A stretch of 64,000 bases of DNA from positions 310,001-374,000 of the forward strand of contig NZ_FXWG01000001.1 of the NCBI RefSeq assembly GCF_900177715.1, in the 5' to 3' direction. The DNA comes from Altererythrobacter xiamenensis (GTDB taxonomy: Bacteria > Pseudomonadota > Alphaproteobacteria > Sphingomonadales > Sphingomonadaceae). Positions 1-9,161 of the stretch are shown one piece after another (within the stretch, counting starts at the first letter, position 1; every line of letters starts with the position of its first letter). The notes under the pieces were generated by a model. It ran no database searches, was not told where the DNA came from, and saw only the letters and a list, made by a program, of their open reading frames with translations. The position numbers and the translations under genes were made by a program.

Positions 1-78
1 CGATATTCGGAAGGAAAGACCGAATCAGGCGGTCAAATGTTTGGGAAGCAACGCTTTGAATGGTGCTGCGCGCAAAAG

Positions 79-113
79 AAAAGGCCCCGCCGCGCCGTGC
101 GGCAGGGCCCTTT
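79..113 (-). terminator. Intrinsic terminator after ndk
   Basis: Read on the minus strand, AGGGCCC pairs with GGGCCTT across a GC-rich loop and is followed by TTTTCTTTTG. It lies about 25 bp past the ndk stop and fits a Rho-independent terminator ending the pepA-ndk gene series. The remaining bases 1-78 show no gene. Confidence 0.75.
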
Positions 114-137
114 GAACTCGCTGAGTCGCAAGAAACC

Positions 138-560
138 TTAGCCGACGATTTCTTCGGGCTTGAAGAAGTAGTCGATCTCGATCTTCGCGTTTTCGTCGCT
201 GTCCGAACCGTGGACCGAGTTGGCTTCGATCGATTCGGCGAAACACTTGCGGATCGTGCCTTCGTCGGCATCGGCCGGGTTGGTCGCGCCCATGATGTCA
301 CGGTTGCGCTTCACGGCGTCTTCGCCTTCGAGGACCTGCACGACGACCGGGCCGGAGATCATGAACTCGACGAGTTCACCGAAGAAGGGGCGTTCCTTGT
401 GAACCGCGTAGAAGCCTTCGGCCTGTTCCTTGGTCATCTGGATACGCTTGGAAGCGACGACGCGCAGGCCGGCGTCTTCCAGCATCTTGGTGACCGCGCC
501 GGTCAGGTTGCGGCGCGTGGCATCGGGCTTGATGATCGAAAAGGTGCGGGTAACCGCCAT
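138..560 (-). CDS. ndk: Nucleoside diphosphate kinase
   Basis: This cytoplasmic enzyme moves the gamma-phosphate from ATP to NDPs through a phospho-histidine and so balances NTP and dNTP pools. The 140-aa protein has the normal family length, with the N-terminal TFSIIKPDA strand (Lys11) and the catalytic His117 in NSVHGSDS. The ATG at 560 is chosen because homologues begin [14 protein letters not shown]; a longer frame upstream adds unrelated residues. It is the last gene of a minus-strand series (pepA, DUF2256, holC, lipoprotein, ndk) and is followed by an intrinsic terminator. Confidence 0.97.
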   Translation of the reverse strand: MAVTRTFSIIKPDATRRNLTGAVTKMLEDAGLRVVASKRIQMTKEQAEGFYAVHKERPFFGELVEFMISGPVVVQVLEGEDAVKRNRDIMGATNPADADEGTIRKCFAESIEANSVHGSDSDENAKIEIDYFFKPEEIVG

Positions 561-650
561 GATGATGTTCCTTGGATGTAGGGAGTATTGGGAATTGCGC
601 GCGCCCCTAGCGCTGCTGGGGGCTTTGGGCAAGTCCCTCGCGCCGGGTGG

Positions 651-1151
651 CTAGCGTCCCAGCTTCTCGCCCACCATCAGCTGTGCGCTGGTCGTCTCTC
701 CTTCGCGGCTGGCGTTGAGGGTAAAGGTTCGCCCGCTTTCACTCTCTCCGCCGAGCGTCTTGCCGCCATTGATCGACAATTCGACCTCGATCTCGATGCG
801 GGCCGCCTCCGCCTGCTTGCGGTAGAAATCGGCGATGGCCTGAGGTTCTGCATCGCTCTGGAACATGATCATGGCACCGCGTGAATCGTCGAGCGAGAAG
901 GTGGTGTTGTTGTTCACCTGCGCGCCCGGGAAAAGGGAGAAGCCCTCAGGCAAATCGACCGGTACGCTTTCGCCCGAGCGCATTGTGGCAACTCCATCTT
1001 CGGTGGTGATGGTGGCCGTGGTCTCGCCGCTTTTCTCGTCGATCGTGTAGCTCGACGTATCGAGATCCTCGGCTTCGGCGGTCTCGCTGGTCTCGGAGTT
1101 GCAGGCGGACAGGCAAAGAGCCGCGGTGAGGATTGCAATCGATCTGCGCAT
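651..1151 (-). CDS. Putative lipoprotein, unknown function
   Basis: The 166-aa protein starts with a short signal sequence (MRRSIAILTAALCLSAC) whose LSAC lipobox puts the lipidated cysteine at residue 17, so it should be membrane-anchored on the periplasmic side. The mature part begins with an acidic, Thr/Ser-rich stretch followed by a compact domain containing the phrase LPEGFSLFPGAQV. Similar short lipoproteins occur in Erythrobacteraceae, but I know no function. The ATG at 1151 is chosen because it starts the signal peptide. It lies between holC and ndk on the same strand. Confidence 0.75.
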   Translation of the reverse strand: MRRSIAILTAALCLSACNSETSETAEAEDLDTSSYTIDEKSGETTATITTEDGVATMRSGESVPVDLPEGFSLFPGAQVNNNTTFSLDDSRGAMIMFQSDAEPQAIADFYRKQAEAARIEIEVELSINGGKTLGGESESGRTFTLNASREGETTSAQLMVGEKLGR

Positions 1152-1210
1152 GATAATTGGCTCCCTGTTACTGTTCGCGCCACACGGCGAATAGCGTAGG
1201 CCGCGATCGA

Positions 1211-1645
1211 TCAGGCGACCTTGACCCATTTGCCGCCGTCCTGGCGAAAGAACGCGCGTTCGAGGTCATCTTTCCCGTCGAGCGCGCGCCAGACATCCCG
1301 AGCCGCTTGGACCGTGTTGTCATCGAACAGCAGGAATGCGCGATCGAAACCTGCGGCATCGCGAAAAGTGCCGTCGGCATAGATCACATGGCTCGCGCCA
1401 TTCGCCGCTTCGGTTTCACTGGAGAGCAGGATCGGCTGGCTGGCCGCGCCTTTGGCGCCGGCTTCGCCATTGGCGAGGAAGCTCTCGGGCCCGGCCTTCC
1501 ACAATGCCCGCGAAATCGACCCGCGCTGTTCTTCATCGGCGCTGACGACCAGCAGGCGGTCGCCGGCGTCGAGCACGCGCTGGGCGATGAGCGCCACCAC
1601 CTTCTCCGCCGGATCGCGGCTCAGTTGCCAGAAATCGATCTTCAT
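1211..1645 (-). CDS. holC: DNA polymerase III chi subunit
   Basis: HolC (chi) bridges the clamp-loader complex and single-strand-binding protein at the replication fork. The 144-aa product has the family pattern: MKIDFWQLS start, a helix with [15 protein letters not shown], and the conserved FLLFDDN segment near residues 105-111. Its ATG forms an ATGA overlap with the stop of the DUF2256 gene, so the two are probably translationally coupled. pepA lies upstream on the same strand, the pepA-holC neighbourhood found in many Proteobacteria. Confidence 0.93.
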   Translation of the reverse strand: MKIDFWQLSRDPAEKVVALIAQRVLDAGDRLLVVSADEEQRGSISRALWKAGPESFLANGEAGAKGAASQPILLSSETEAANGASHVIYADGTFRDAAGFDRAFLLFDDNTVQAARDVWRALDGKDDLERAFFRQDGGKWVKVA

Positions 1646-1803
1646 GGTTTGGGCCTAGCGGACTTGCTTTCCCTCCGGCAACGCTCGGAACAGTATTTCA
1701 CACTGTCCCAGTCACGCTCCCACTTCTTGCGCCAGGTGAAAGGCAAGCCGCATTGCGCACAAGTTTTGCTGGGCAGATCCGCCTTCTTGCGCATCCGTGG
1801 CAT
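1642..1803 (-). CDS. DUF2256 small zinc-ribbon-like protein
   Basis: This is a 53-aa basic protein with two cysteine pairs (C15-x2-C18 and C38-x3-C42) around the stretch [12 protein letters not shown], the hallmark of the DUF2256 family. The cysteines probably bind one zinc ion; the function is unknown. Its TGA stop overlaps the holC ATG (ATGA), placing it in the pepA-holC series. The upstream spacer to pepA carries a 28-bp direct repeat. The ATG at 1803 gives the usual family length. Confidence 0.85.
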   Translation of the reverse strand: MPRMRKKADLPSKTCAQCGLPFTWRKKWERDWDSVKYCSERCRRESKSARPKP

Positions 1804-1808
1804 TGTTA

Positions 1809-1871
1809 TCGTCCTACCGCTTCGCTGCTTGAGGACATGATTCTCGTCCTACCGCTTCGCTGCTTGGGGAC
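1809..1871. repeat. Two-copy 28-bp direct repeat
   Basis: Positions 1809-1836 and 1844-1871 are identical except for one base. Each copy begins TCGTCCTACCGCTTCGCTG and ends in GGAC, so GTCC/GGAC can pair within a copy as a small imperfect hairpin. The pair fills the gap between the pepA stop and the DUF2256 start. Two copies are too few for a CRISPR array. It may be a dispersed intergenic element or a local slippage duplication. Confidence 0.7.
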
Positions 1872-1880
1872 GGAGAGAAC

Positions 1881-3347
1881 CTACGCCCCGAGCGTGTTGC
1901 GCACGAAGCGGTCGAGCAGACGCACGCCGTAACCTGTCGCGCCCTTGCCCCAGGTCCGGCCCGGCTTGTCCGACCAGACCATGCCGGCGATGTCGAGGTG
2001 CGCCCAAGGCGTGTCGTTCTCGATAAATCGCTTGAGGAATTGTGCGGCGGTGATCGAACCGGCTTCGCGCGGTCCGATGTTCTTCATGTCCGAAATCGGC
2101 CCGTCGATCAGCTTGTCGTATTCCGGGCCGAGCGGCATGCGCCACAGCTTGTCGCCGACATTCTTACCCGCTTTCAGGAGGTCATCGGCAAGCATGTCGT
2201 CATTCGAGAACATGCCGCCGTGCTCGTGACCAAGAGCGATCAGCATCGCGCCGGTCAGGGTCGCAAGATCGACGATCCGCGAGGGCTTGAACTCGCGCTG
2301 GGTCCAGGTGAGCGCATCGCCCAGCACCAGTCGCCCCTCGGCATCGGTGTTGAGCACTTCAACCGTCTGGCCCGACATGGTGGTAACCACGTCACCGGGG
2401 CGCTGCGCCTTGCCATCGGGCATATTCTCGACAAGGCCGATCACGCCGACGATGTTGGCCTTGGCCTTGCGCTTGACGAGCGCGAGCATGGCGCCTGCAA
2501 CGGCGCCGCCGCCGCCCATGTCCCATTTCATGTCCCACATGCCCGCGCCGGGCTTCAGCGAAATACCGCCGGTGTCGAAGGTCACTCCCTTGCCGACGAA
2601 GGCGATCGGAGCATCGCCATCCTTGCCGCCGCGCCACCGGATCGCGAGCAGGCGCGAAGGTTGCTCGCTGCCCTGCCCGACGCCGAGCAGCGCGCCCATG
2701 CCAAGCTCTTCCATCTGTGGTTCGTCGAGAATGATGAGCTCTGCGCCGGTGCCGGAGAAGCGCTCCTGACAACGGTGGACGAAGCTGACCGGATAGATCT
2801 TGTTGGCAGGCTCCGCGACCAGCTCGCGAGTGAACTCGACACCTTCCGCGACCGCTGACGTATCCGCCCAGGTCTCTTCGAGAACCTTGGGGTTTCCGAC
2901 TACGGTAACCGTTTCAAGCGAGATCTTCTGATCGTCCTTCAGCTTGGTGCGATAGGCATCGTGGCGCCAGCAGCGCAGCCGCAGGCCGAGCAGCACGGCC
3001 GCCATCTCGTCGGAATCGAGCCCGCTGTCGGAGAAATCGACAACCAGCGATTTTTCGCCGGAGGTCATGTATTTCGCACCCAGAGCCGCGCCCGCTTTCT
3101 CGAGTCCCGCAGCGCGAACATCGTCGCTCGCCTTCGGGTCGCCGGCACCAGCCAGCGCGATGCGCATAACGTTCCCGCCCTTCGCGACGAAGGTTTCGAA
3201 CAGTTGGCCTGCACCGCCCTTGAAGCGTGCCGCCCTGGCCCCTTCCCTTGTCGTGGCGTCGAGCCCGTCAGGAAGCCCTCCCTCGCTCACGATATGCGCA
3301 GTGATGCGCGTGTCGGAAGGAATGGCGTCGCTGAACTGGATCTGCAT
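1881..3347 (-). CDS. pepA: Leucyl aminopeptidase (M17)
   Basis: This cytoplasmic two-metal exopeptidase removes N-terminal residues, and in some bacteria also binds DNA. The 488-aa protein has the M17 signature NTDAEGR near residues 333-339, the metal-binding and catalytic stretch VGKGVTFDTGG near 251-261, and the conserved MKWDMGGG segment. The ATG at 3347 is preceded by GGAG at proper spacing, so it is preferred over an ATG 18 bp upstream. It is transcribed divergently from lptD across a 113-bp gap that should hold both promoters. Confidence 0.95.
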   Translation of the reverse strand: MQIQFSDAIPSDTRITAHIVSEGGLPDGLDATTREGARAARFKGGAGQLFETFVAKGGNVMRIALAGAGDPKASDDVRAAGLEKAGAALGAKYMTSGEKSLVVDFSDSGLDSDEMAAVLLGLRLRCWRHDAYRTKLKDDQKISLETVTVVGNPKVLEETWADTSAVAEGVEFTRELVAEPANKIYPVSFVHRCQERFSGTGAELIILDEPQMEELGMGALLGVGQGSEQPSRLLAIRWRGGKDGDAPIAFVGKGVTFDTGGISLKPGAGMWDMKWDMGGGGAVAGAMLALVKRKAKANIVGVIGLVENMPDGKAQRPGDVVTTMSGQTVEVLNTDAEGRLVLGDALTWTQREFKPSRIVDLATLTGAMLIALGHEHGGMFSNDDMLADDLLKAGKNVGDKLWRMPLGPEYDKLIDGPISDMKNIGPREAGSITAAQFLKRFIENDTPWAHLDIAGMVWSDKPGRTWGKGATGYGVRLLDRFVRNTLGA

Positions 3348-3460
3348 GGGAACTCCGGAATTCATCTATCTGGGTGTCTCGCGGGCGGTTTGCCGATGAT
3401 GACGGCCCACACGCTGGAATGGCGATTGCGATTAGGCGCGAGCGGTGCGATAGGCAAGCC

Positions 3461-5767
3461 ATGTCCCCGATCTCGCAGCCCTGCCTGCAAGCAATGCCCG
3501 GCCGCTTGTCCCGTTCCGCTGTAACAGCGCTTGTGCTGGGTGGGTCGCTGTGCATCGCGCCGTTTGCCGTGGCGCAGGATACCGCCCGCCAGCCCGAGGC
3601 CGAGGCGCAGCAAATTCCGGAAATTGAGCCGCAGGATACGCTTGAGACGGCTCAGGACCAGCCGAGCCGCCAGATCGATTTCGAAGCGCGCACGCTTTCC
3701 TACGACAACGAGAACGACGTGGTCACCGCAAGCGGCGACGTCGTCTTGCGGAGCGACGATCGCTCGGTCCGTGCCGACCAGGTTACCTGGGATCGCCGCA
3801 GCGGCGTCATCATGGCGAACGGCAACGTCCGCTTCGTCGATGAGGCGGGCAACCAGCTTTATACCGAAAGTGTCGAGCTGACCGACGAGTTCGAAGCAGG
3901 TGCGATGGACGACTTGCTGGTCGCCCTGCGCGCCGGGGGGCGGCTCGCGGCCCGCTCTGGCGAACGCGGGGAGGACGGCACGGTCATCCTTGCCGATGCG
4001 GCCTATAGCGCCTGTGCGGTGGTCGGGGCGGACGGCTGCCCCAAGAACCCGAGCTGGCGAATTACCGCGGACCGCGTGACTTACGATCCGGAGAACGACC
4101 GGATCAGCTTCAACGGCGCAGTGCTGGAACTGTTCGGCGCGCGCATCCTGCCGCTGCCCGGTCTGGCCGTGAGGACAGACGGCGCGGCTGTTTCCGGCTT
4201 CCTCGTCCCCGATTTGCGGGTTTCCGAAAGCAACGGCGTCGAAGTGTCGGGCGAATATTACTGGCGCATCGACGACAACAAGGACCTGACGCTCGGCACC
4301 TATCTCTATACCGAGGCCAATCCGATGGTGTCGGCGGAATGGCGCCACCTTACATCTCGCGGAGCCTATCAGATCACCGGCTATGCAACCCACAGCCGGC
4401 GCATCTCCGACTTTACCGGCGTTCCGACCAGCGAAGCCGATGCGCGCGGATACCTCTTTGCCAACGGTCGATTCCAGTTCACGCCCGAATGGAGCTTCAC
4501 CGGTTCGGTGCGACTGGCGAGCGACCGCACTTTCCTGCGCCGCTATGACATCAGCCGGGATGACCGCTTGCGCTCGACCTTCGATCTCGAGCGGATCGAC
4601 GACAACAGCTATTTCTCGCTGGCCGGTTGGGCGACACAGACCTTGCGGCTAGGCGCGCCGCAGGGCGAGGTGCCGGTCGCATTGCCCGCGATCGATTACC
4701 GCCTGCGGCTCGACGATCCGGTTCTGGGTGGAAAGATCCAGTTGCAGGCCAATTCGCTCAGCCTGGTGCGCAAGGATGGGCAGGACACACAACGCGCCTT
4801 CGTCGGGGCACAATGGGATCTGAAACGCCTGACGGGCATGGGACAGGTCGTCACGCTAACCAGTCTGGTGCGCGGCGATCTCTATCACTCCGATGGGAAC
4901 TCTCTCACTTCGACCGCGATCTATCGCGGCAATCCGGGCTGGGAAACACGCGGCGTGGCGCTGGGAGCGATCGACGTCGAGTGGCCGTTCGTCGGCGAAG
5001 CCTTCGGCGGCACACAGGTGTTGAAACCGCGGCTGCAACTGGTCGCCACTCCTCCGATCAAAAATCTCGCGATTCCCAACGAAGATGCGCGCGCGATCGA
5101 CCTGGAAGATTCGAACCTGTTCGCGCTCAATCGCTTCCCCGGTTACGACCGCGTCGAAGACGGCGTGCGGTTGACCTACGGCCTCGACTGGGAGCTGTTG
5201 CGACCCGGCTGGCGCGTGAAGACCACGGTCGGACAATCCTATCGCTTTGACCGCGATCCGGTGATCCTGCCCGATGGCACCGGGCTTTCAGAGCGCGTTT
5301 CGGACGTCGTCGGCAGGACCGAAGTGCGTTTCCGCGACCAGGTGAAGCTCACCCACCGCTTCCGGCTCGACAAGGACAATCTCGCCATTCGCCGCAACGA
5401 GTTCGATGCGACGCTCGGCAATGAGCGGACCTATGCGGAAATCGGCTATCTGCGGCTCAATCGAGATATCGATACGCTGGAGGACTTACAGGACCGCGAG
5501 GAATTGCGGGCCGCCGTGCGTGTCGCTTTCGCAGATTACTGGTCCGTCTTCGGCTCTGGGGTCTTCAATCTTACCGACCGGAATGAAGACCCGACCTTCG
5601 GTTCCGACGGGTTCGAACCGATCCGTACGCGGCTGGGCATTGCCTATCAGGACGACTGCCTCGAGTTCGGCCTCACATGGCGCCGCGACTATGTGACTGC
5701 GGGCGATGCCGAGCGCGGCGATACCTTCCAGTTGTTCTTCGCTCTGAGAAATCTGGGATTCCGCTGA
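3461..5767 (+). CDS. lptD: LPS-assembly protein LptD
   Basis: LptD is the outer-membrane beta-barrel that, with LptE, inserts lipopolysaccharide or its glycolipid counterpart into the outer leaflet. The 768-aa protein has a signal peptide ending near AVAQD, an N-terminal OstA/LptA-like jelly-roll domain (IDFEARTLSYDNENDVVTA), and a long barrel ending in a C-terminal aromatic residue (LGFR). The ATG at 3461 begins the signal sequence. It heads the classic lptD-surA-pdxA-rsmA series, which joins outer-membrane biogenesis with vitamin B6 and ribosome maturation. Confidence 0.95.
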   Translation: MSPISQPCLQAMPGRLSRSAVTALVLGGSLCIAPFAVAQDTARQPEAEAQQIPEIEPQDTLETAQDQPSRQIDFEARTLSYDNENDVVTASGDVVLRSDDRSVRADQVTWDRRSGVIMANGNVRFVDEAGNQLYTESVELTDEFEAGAMDDLLVALRAGGRLAARSGERGEDGTVILADAAYSACAVVGADGCPKNPSWRITADRVTYDPENDRISFNGAVLELFGARILPLPGLAVRTDGAAVSGFLVPDLRVSESNGVEVSGEYYWRIDDNKDLTLGTYLYTEANPMVSAEWRHLTSRGAYQITGYATHSRRISDFTGVPTSEADARGYLFANGRFQFTPEWSFTGSVRLASDRTFLRRYDISRDDRLRSTFDLERIDDNSYFSLAGWATQTLRLGAPQGEVPVALPAIDYRLRLDDPVLGGKIQLQANSLSLVRKDGQDTQRAFVGAQWDLKRLTGMGQVVTLTSLVRGDLYHSDGNSLTSTAIYRGNPGWETRGVALGAIDVEWPFVGEAFGGTQVLKPRLQLVATPPIKNLAIPNEDARAIDLEDSNLFALNRFPGYDRVEDGVRLTYGLDWELLRPGWRVKTTVGQSYRFDRDPVILPDGTGLSERVSDVVGRTEVRFRDQVKLTHRFRLDKDNLAIRRNEFDATLGNERTYAEIGYLRLNRDIDTLEDLQDREELRAAVRVAFADYWSVFGSGVFNLTDRNEDPTFGSDGFEPIRTRLGIAYQDDCLEFGLTWRRDYVTAGDAERGDTFQLFFALRNLGFR

Positions 5768-5909
5768 TCACCGGGCGTTGGCAGCGGCGTTTAAACGCGC
5801 TATCCGGCGCTCCGAAACTCAGCTTGCGTTAAGCCGGATCCAGCCAGTTCACTCGGCAATCCCGGCGCAAGGACCGCGCTGCAAACGGAATAATCGTGTG
5901 ACTTTGAAG

Positions 5910-7241
5910 ATGCTTTCGAAACTGTTCGTTCCTGCCACGGTGCTGGCTGCAGCCATGATGCCGGCCACCGTTTCGGCGCAGGCGTCTGCGGCGATCGAAG
6001 ATCCGCTCGGCATTCCGCAGAACATCACTATCCTGGGCGAAGACGATCCCAACATTCGCACCGCGACCGCGATCGTCAACGGAACCGTGATCACGGGTAC
6101 CGACGTCGATCACCGCGTGGCGCTCGTCACAGCGGCTTCGCAGAACGAGATCGCTGGCGAAGAGCTCCAGCGGCTGCGCATGCAGGTATTGCGCAACCTG
6201 ATCGATGAGACGCTGCAGATACAGGCAGCGCAATCGCAGGAAGTGAATATTACTCAAGCGGATGTGGACGAAACCTACGCCCGCGTGGCAGCTCAGAACT
6301 TCGGCCAGAATACCGAAGCGATGGACGAGTACCTCAACAGTATCGGCTCCTCACCAGCCTCGCTCAAGCGACAGATTCAGGGGGAGCTTGCATGGCAGCG
6401 CCTCCTGCGCCGCAATATCGCGCCCTTCGTCAATGTTTCGGAGGAAGAGGTCAACGAACTGCTCAAGCGGCTCGAGGCATCGCGCGGCACGGACGAATAT
6501 CGACTCGGCGAAATCTTCCTGTCGGCAACGCCTGAAAATCGCGAAACCGTGATGCGCAATGCTCAGCAGATCGTCGAACAGCTGCGTCAGGGCGGCAGTT
6601 TCGTCGCCTATGCGCGGCAGTATTCGGAAGCATCGACCGCCGCTGTCGGCGGTGACACGGGCTTCCTGCGTCTGGCCCAGCTGCCGGCGGAAATGAGTAC
6701 CGCCATTCGCGAGATGCAAGCCGGACAGCTCGTAGGTCCGCTGGAGATTCCGGGCGGCTTCACGATCCTCTACCTGATCGACAAACGCCAGATCCTGATG
6801 GCCGATCCGCGCGATGCGATCCTCAGCCTCAAGCAGATTTCGCTGAACTTTCCCGCTGGCATCTCGGAAGCGGAAGCGGGCGCCCGTGTCGAGAGCTTCA
6901 CCCAGGGCGTTCGCAGCATGCGCGGCTGCGGTGACGCCGATGCGGTGGCCGCCCAGCTCGGAGCGGATGTCGTCACCAACGACCAGATCCGCGCTCGCTC
7001 GCTGCCCGAACAGCTCCAGCCGCTCGTACTCAACCTGCAGGTCGGGCAGAGCACTCCGCCCTTCGGTTCGATCGAGGAGGGTGTTCGCGTCCTGATGCTG
7101 TGCGGCCGTGACGATCCGCAGGCAGAAGGTGGTCCGGATTTCGAGACGCTGATGGCTCAGCTCGAGGATGAGCGGGTCAACAAGCGCGCACAGCGCTACC
7201 TGCGCGACCTGCGCAACGACGCCTATATCGAGTACAATTGA
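5910..7241 (+). CDS. surA: SurA-like periplasmic peptidyl-prolyl isomerase
   Basis: This is a periplasmic chaperone and isomerase for outer-membrane proteins, fitting its place right after lptD. The roughly 443-aa protein has a signal peptide (cleavage near VSAQA), a SurA N-terminal chaperone domain, and one clear parvulin/PpiC domain around residues 195-295 with GGSFVAYARQYSE and GDTGFL; the C-terminal part resembles a degenerate second copy. The ATG at 5910 is used; a GTG at 5898 with GGA upstream is an alternative. Its stop overlaps the TTG start of pdxA. Confidence 0.88.
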   Translation: MLSKLFVPATVLAAAMMPATVSAQASAAIEDPLGIPQNITILGEDDPNIRTATAIVNGTVITGTDVDHRVALVTAASQNEIAGEELQRLRMQVLRNLIDETLQIQAAQSQEVNITQADVDETYARVAAQNFGQNTEAMDEYLNSIGSSPASLKRQIQGELAWQRLLRRNIAPFVNVSEEEVNELLKRLEASRGTDEYRLGEIFLSATPENRETVMRNAQQIVEQLRQGGSFVAYARQYSEASTAAVGGDTGFLRLAQLPAEMSTAIREMQAGQLVGPLEIPGGFTILYLIDKRQILMADPRDAILSLKQISLNFPAGISEAEAGARVESFTQGVRSMRGCGDADAVAAQLGADVVTNDQIRARSLPEQLQPLVLNLQVGQSTPPFGSIEEGVRVLMLCGRDDPQAEGGPDFETLMAQLEDERVNKRAQRYLRDLRNDAYIEYN

Positions 7242-8266
7242 GCGCGCAGCCCCATGCCCGGCCGCTCGCGGTCTCGCTCGGCGATCCAGCGGGTATCGGG
7301 CCCGAACTGATCGTCGAAGCCTGGGCGCGGCGCGATAAACACACGCTGGCACCGTTTGCCGTTGTCGGCGGCGCGAAGGTTCTGTCGAGCGCTGCCGAAA
7401 AGCGCGGGGTCGACTGCCCTATCGTCCCGATAGGCGATCTCGGAGAAGCGCATAGCGCGTTTGTCCAAGGGCTCCCCGTTTTGAGCGGCGGCGACAGCGA
7501 ATATCGGCCCGGACATTGCGACGAGGCGGGTGCACAACTGGCGCTTGCCTCGCTCGAAGAGGGAACGCGGCTAGCGCGCGATGGAATCGCAAGCGCGCTC
7601 GTCACCGCGCCGATTGCGAAGTCACAGCTGGCGAAGGTCGGCTTCGTCCATCCCGGCCAGACCGAATATCTCGCTCATACCTGCGCGATGCCAGCGCGCG
7701 ATGCCGTGATGATGCTGGCAGGGCCCAGCCTGCGCACGGTACCGCTCACCGTTCATTGTGCGCTCGCCGAAGTGCCCGGTCTGCTCAGCACCGACCTGAT
7801 CGTCCACAAGGCGCGCATCGTGGCGCGGGCATTGGCAAGCGATTTCGGGATCGTGCGTCCGCGCCTCGCGCTTGCGGGGCTTAATCCGCATGCGGGTGAA
7901 GGAGGAAAGTTCGGCGACGAGGAAGAGCGGATCATCGAACCTGCCATCGCGCAGTTGCGCAGCGAGGATACCGACGCGACCGGTCCTCATCCCGCAGACG
8001 CGCTGTTCACGCCGCGCGCTCGCGCCAATTATCACGCGGCTCTCTGCATGTATCACGATCAGGCGCTGATCCCCTTGAAGGCGCTGGAGTTCGACGAGGG
8101 CGTCAATGTGACGCTCGGCCTGCCGATCGTGCGAACTTCACCCGATCACGGCACGGCATTCGACATTGCGGGAAAGGGCCTCGCCGATCCGGGCGCCATG
8201 ATCGCCGCGATCCGCATGGCGGGCGAATGTGCCGCACGCCGCGCCATGAACAGCAGCAATGGCTGA
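7238..8266 (+). CDS. pdxA: 4-hydroxythreonine-4-phosphate dehydrogenase
   Basis: PdxA oxidises 4-phosphohydroxy-L-threonine; the product is condensed by PdxJ to pyridoxine 5'-phosphate, and pdxJ lies at 52095 in this window. The 342-aa protein begins with the family opening SLGDPAGIGPELI, and carries the metal-binding histidine regions (GQTEYLAH, YHDQALIPLK) and the C-terminal GTAFDIAGKG motif. The start is a TTG overlapping the surA stop (TTGA), which suggests translational coupling. Confidence 0.95.
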   Translation: MSAQPHARPLAVSLGDPAGIGPELIVEAWARRDKHTLAPFAVVGGAKVLSSAAEKRGVDCPIVPIGDLGEAHSAFVQGLPVLSGGDSEYRPGHCDEAGAQLALASLEEGTRLARDGIASALVTAPIAKSQLAKVGFVHPGQTEYLAHTCAMPARDAVMMLAGPSLRTVPLTVHCALAEVPGLLSTDLIVHKARIVARALASDFGIVRPRLALAGLNPHAGEGGKFGDEEERIIEPAIAQLRSEDTDATGPHPADALFTPRARANYHAALCMYHDQALIPLKALEFDEGVNVTLGLPIVRTSPDHGTAFDIAGKGLADPGAMIAAIRMAGECAARRAMNSSNG

Positions 8267-9080
8267 CCTGCCGCCCCTTCGCGAAGTGATCGCGCGCCAC
8301 GGGCTGAGTGCATCGAAGGCGCTGGGCCAGAACTTCCTTTTCGACGAGCAATTGCTGGATCGCATCGCCGCGATCCCCGGCGATCTGTCAGGCAAAGCGG
8401 TGCTGGAGGTCGGCCCCGGCCCCGGCGGCCTCACTCGCGCCTTGCTGCGCGCCGGTGCCCGCGTCACCGCGATCGAGATGGACACGCGCTGCCTTCCGGC
8501 GCTCGAAGAACTGGGTGAGGCTTTTCCCGGCCAGCTCAAGGTTATCCAGGGTGATGCACTCAAAATGGATCACGCCGAGATCATGGGCGGCGAACCCTTC
8601 GCGGTGCTATCCAACCTGCCTTATAATGTCGGCACGGCGCTGTTCACCCGTTGGCTCGGCGGAGAAGAATGGCCTCCGCTCTGGACCTCGCTGACGCTGA
8701 TGTTTCAGCAGGAAGTCGCGCAGCGGATCGTAGCTTCGCATGGCGGTTCAGCCTATGGGCGGCTTGCCGTCCTGGCGCAGTGGCGCGCGCGCGCCAAGCT
8801 CGCGATGAAGGTGCATCGCAGCGCCTTCACCCCGCCGCCCAAGGTGATGAGCGCCATCGTCCACGTCACGCCCACGGCCATGCCGAATGGGGTATCGGCG
8901 CGCACCCTCGAGCGCGTTACCGAAGCCGCCTTCGGACAGCGCCGCAAGATGCTGCGCCAGAGCCTCAAGTCGCTGCCCGGCGCGCTCGAAGCGCTTGATT
9001 CGCTTGGGATAGATCCGCAGCGGCGCGCCGAAACACTCTCGGTGGAAGAGTTCGTTTCGGTGGCGCGGGCACTTGGTTAA
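8259..9080 (+). CDS. rsmA: 16S rRNA dimethyladenosine transferase (KsgA)
   Basis: RsmA dimethylates two adjacent adenosines in helix 45 of 16S rRNA, a late small-subunit maturation step. The 273-aa protein shows the family opening ALGQNFL, SAM motif I EVGPGPGGLTRAL, and catalytic motif IV SNLPYNV. It overlaps pdxA by 8 bp, as usual in this cluster. The C-terminal region has the expected QRRKMLRQSLK helix. Confidence 0.96.
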   Translation: MADLPPLREVIARHGLSASKALGQNFLFDEQLLDRIAAIPGDLSGKAVLEVGPGPGGLTRALLRAGARVTAIEMDTRCLPALEELGEAFPGQLKVIQGDALKMDHAEIMGGEPFAVLSNLPYNVGTALFTRWLGGEEWPPLWTSLTLMFQQEVAQRIVASHGGSAYGRLAVLAQWRARAKLAMKVHRSAFTPPPKVMSAIVHVTPTAMPNGVSARTLERVTEAAFGQRRKMLRQSLKSLPGALEALDSLGIDPQRRAETLSVEEFVSVARALG

Positions 9081-9161
9081 TTTCAGCTAACTCTACATCC
9101 AAATCAAATCGGCAGGATCGGGCGCCACAGGTAGCTGATAACCAACAGGAACGAGGTCCCG

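Noticed and set aside
1809..1871. Possible CRISPR unit
   Set aside because: Only two copies with a 7-bp spacer and no cas genes.
3362..4393. Long minus-strand frame opposite lptD
   Set aside because: Antisense to a clear LptD coding region, with no recognisable motif; typical of high-GC DNA.
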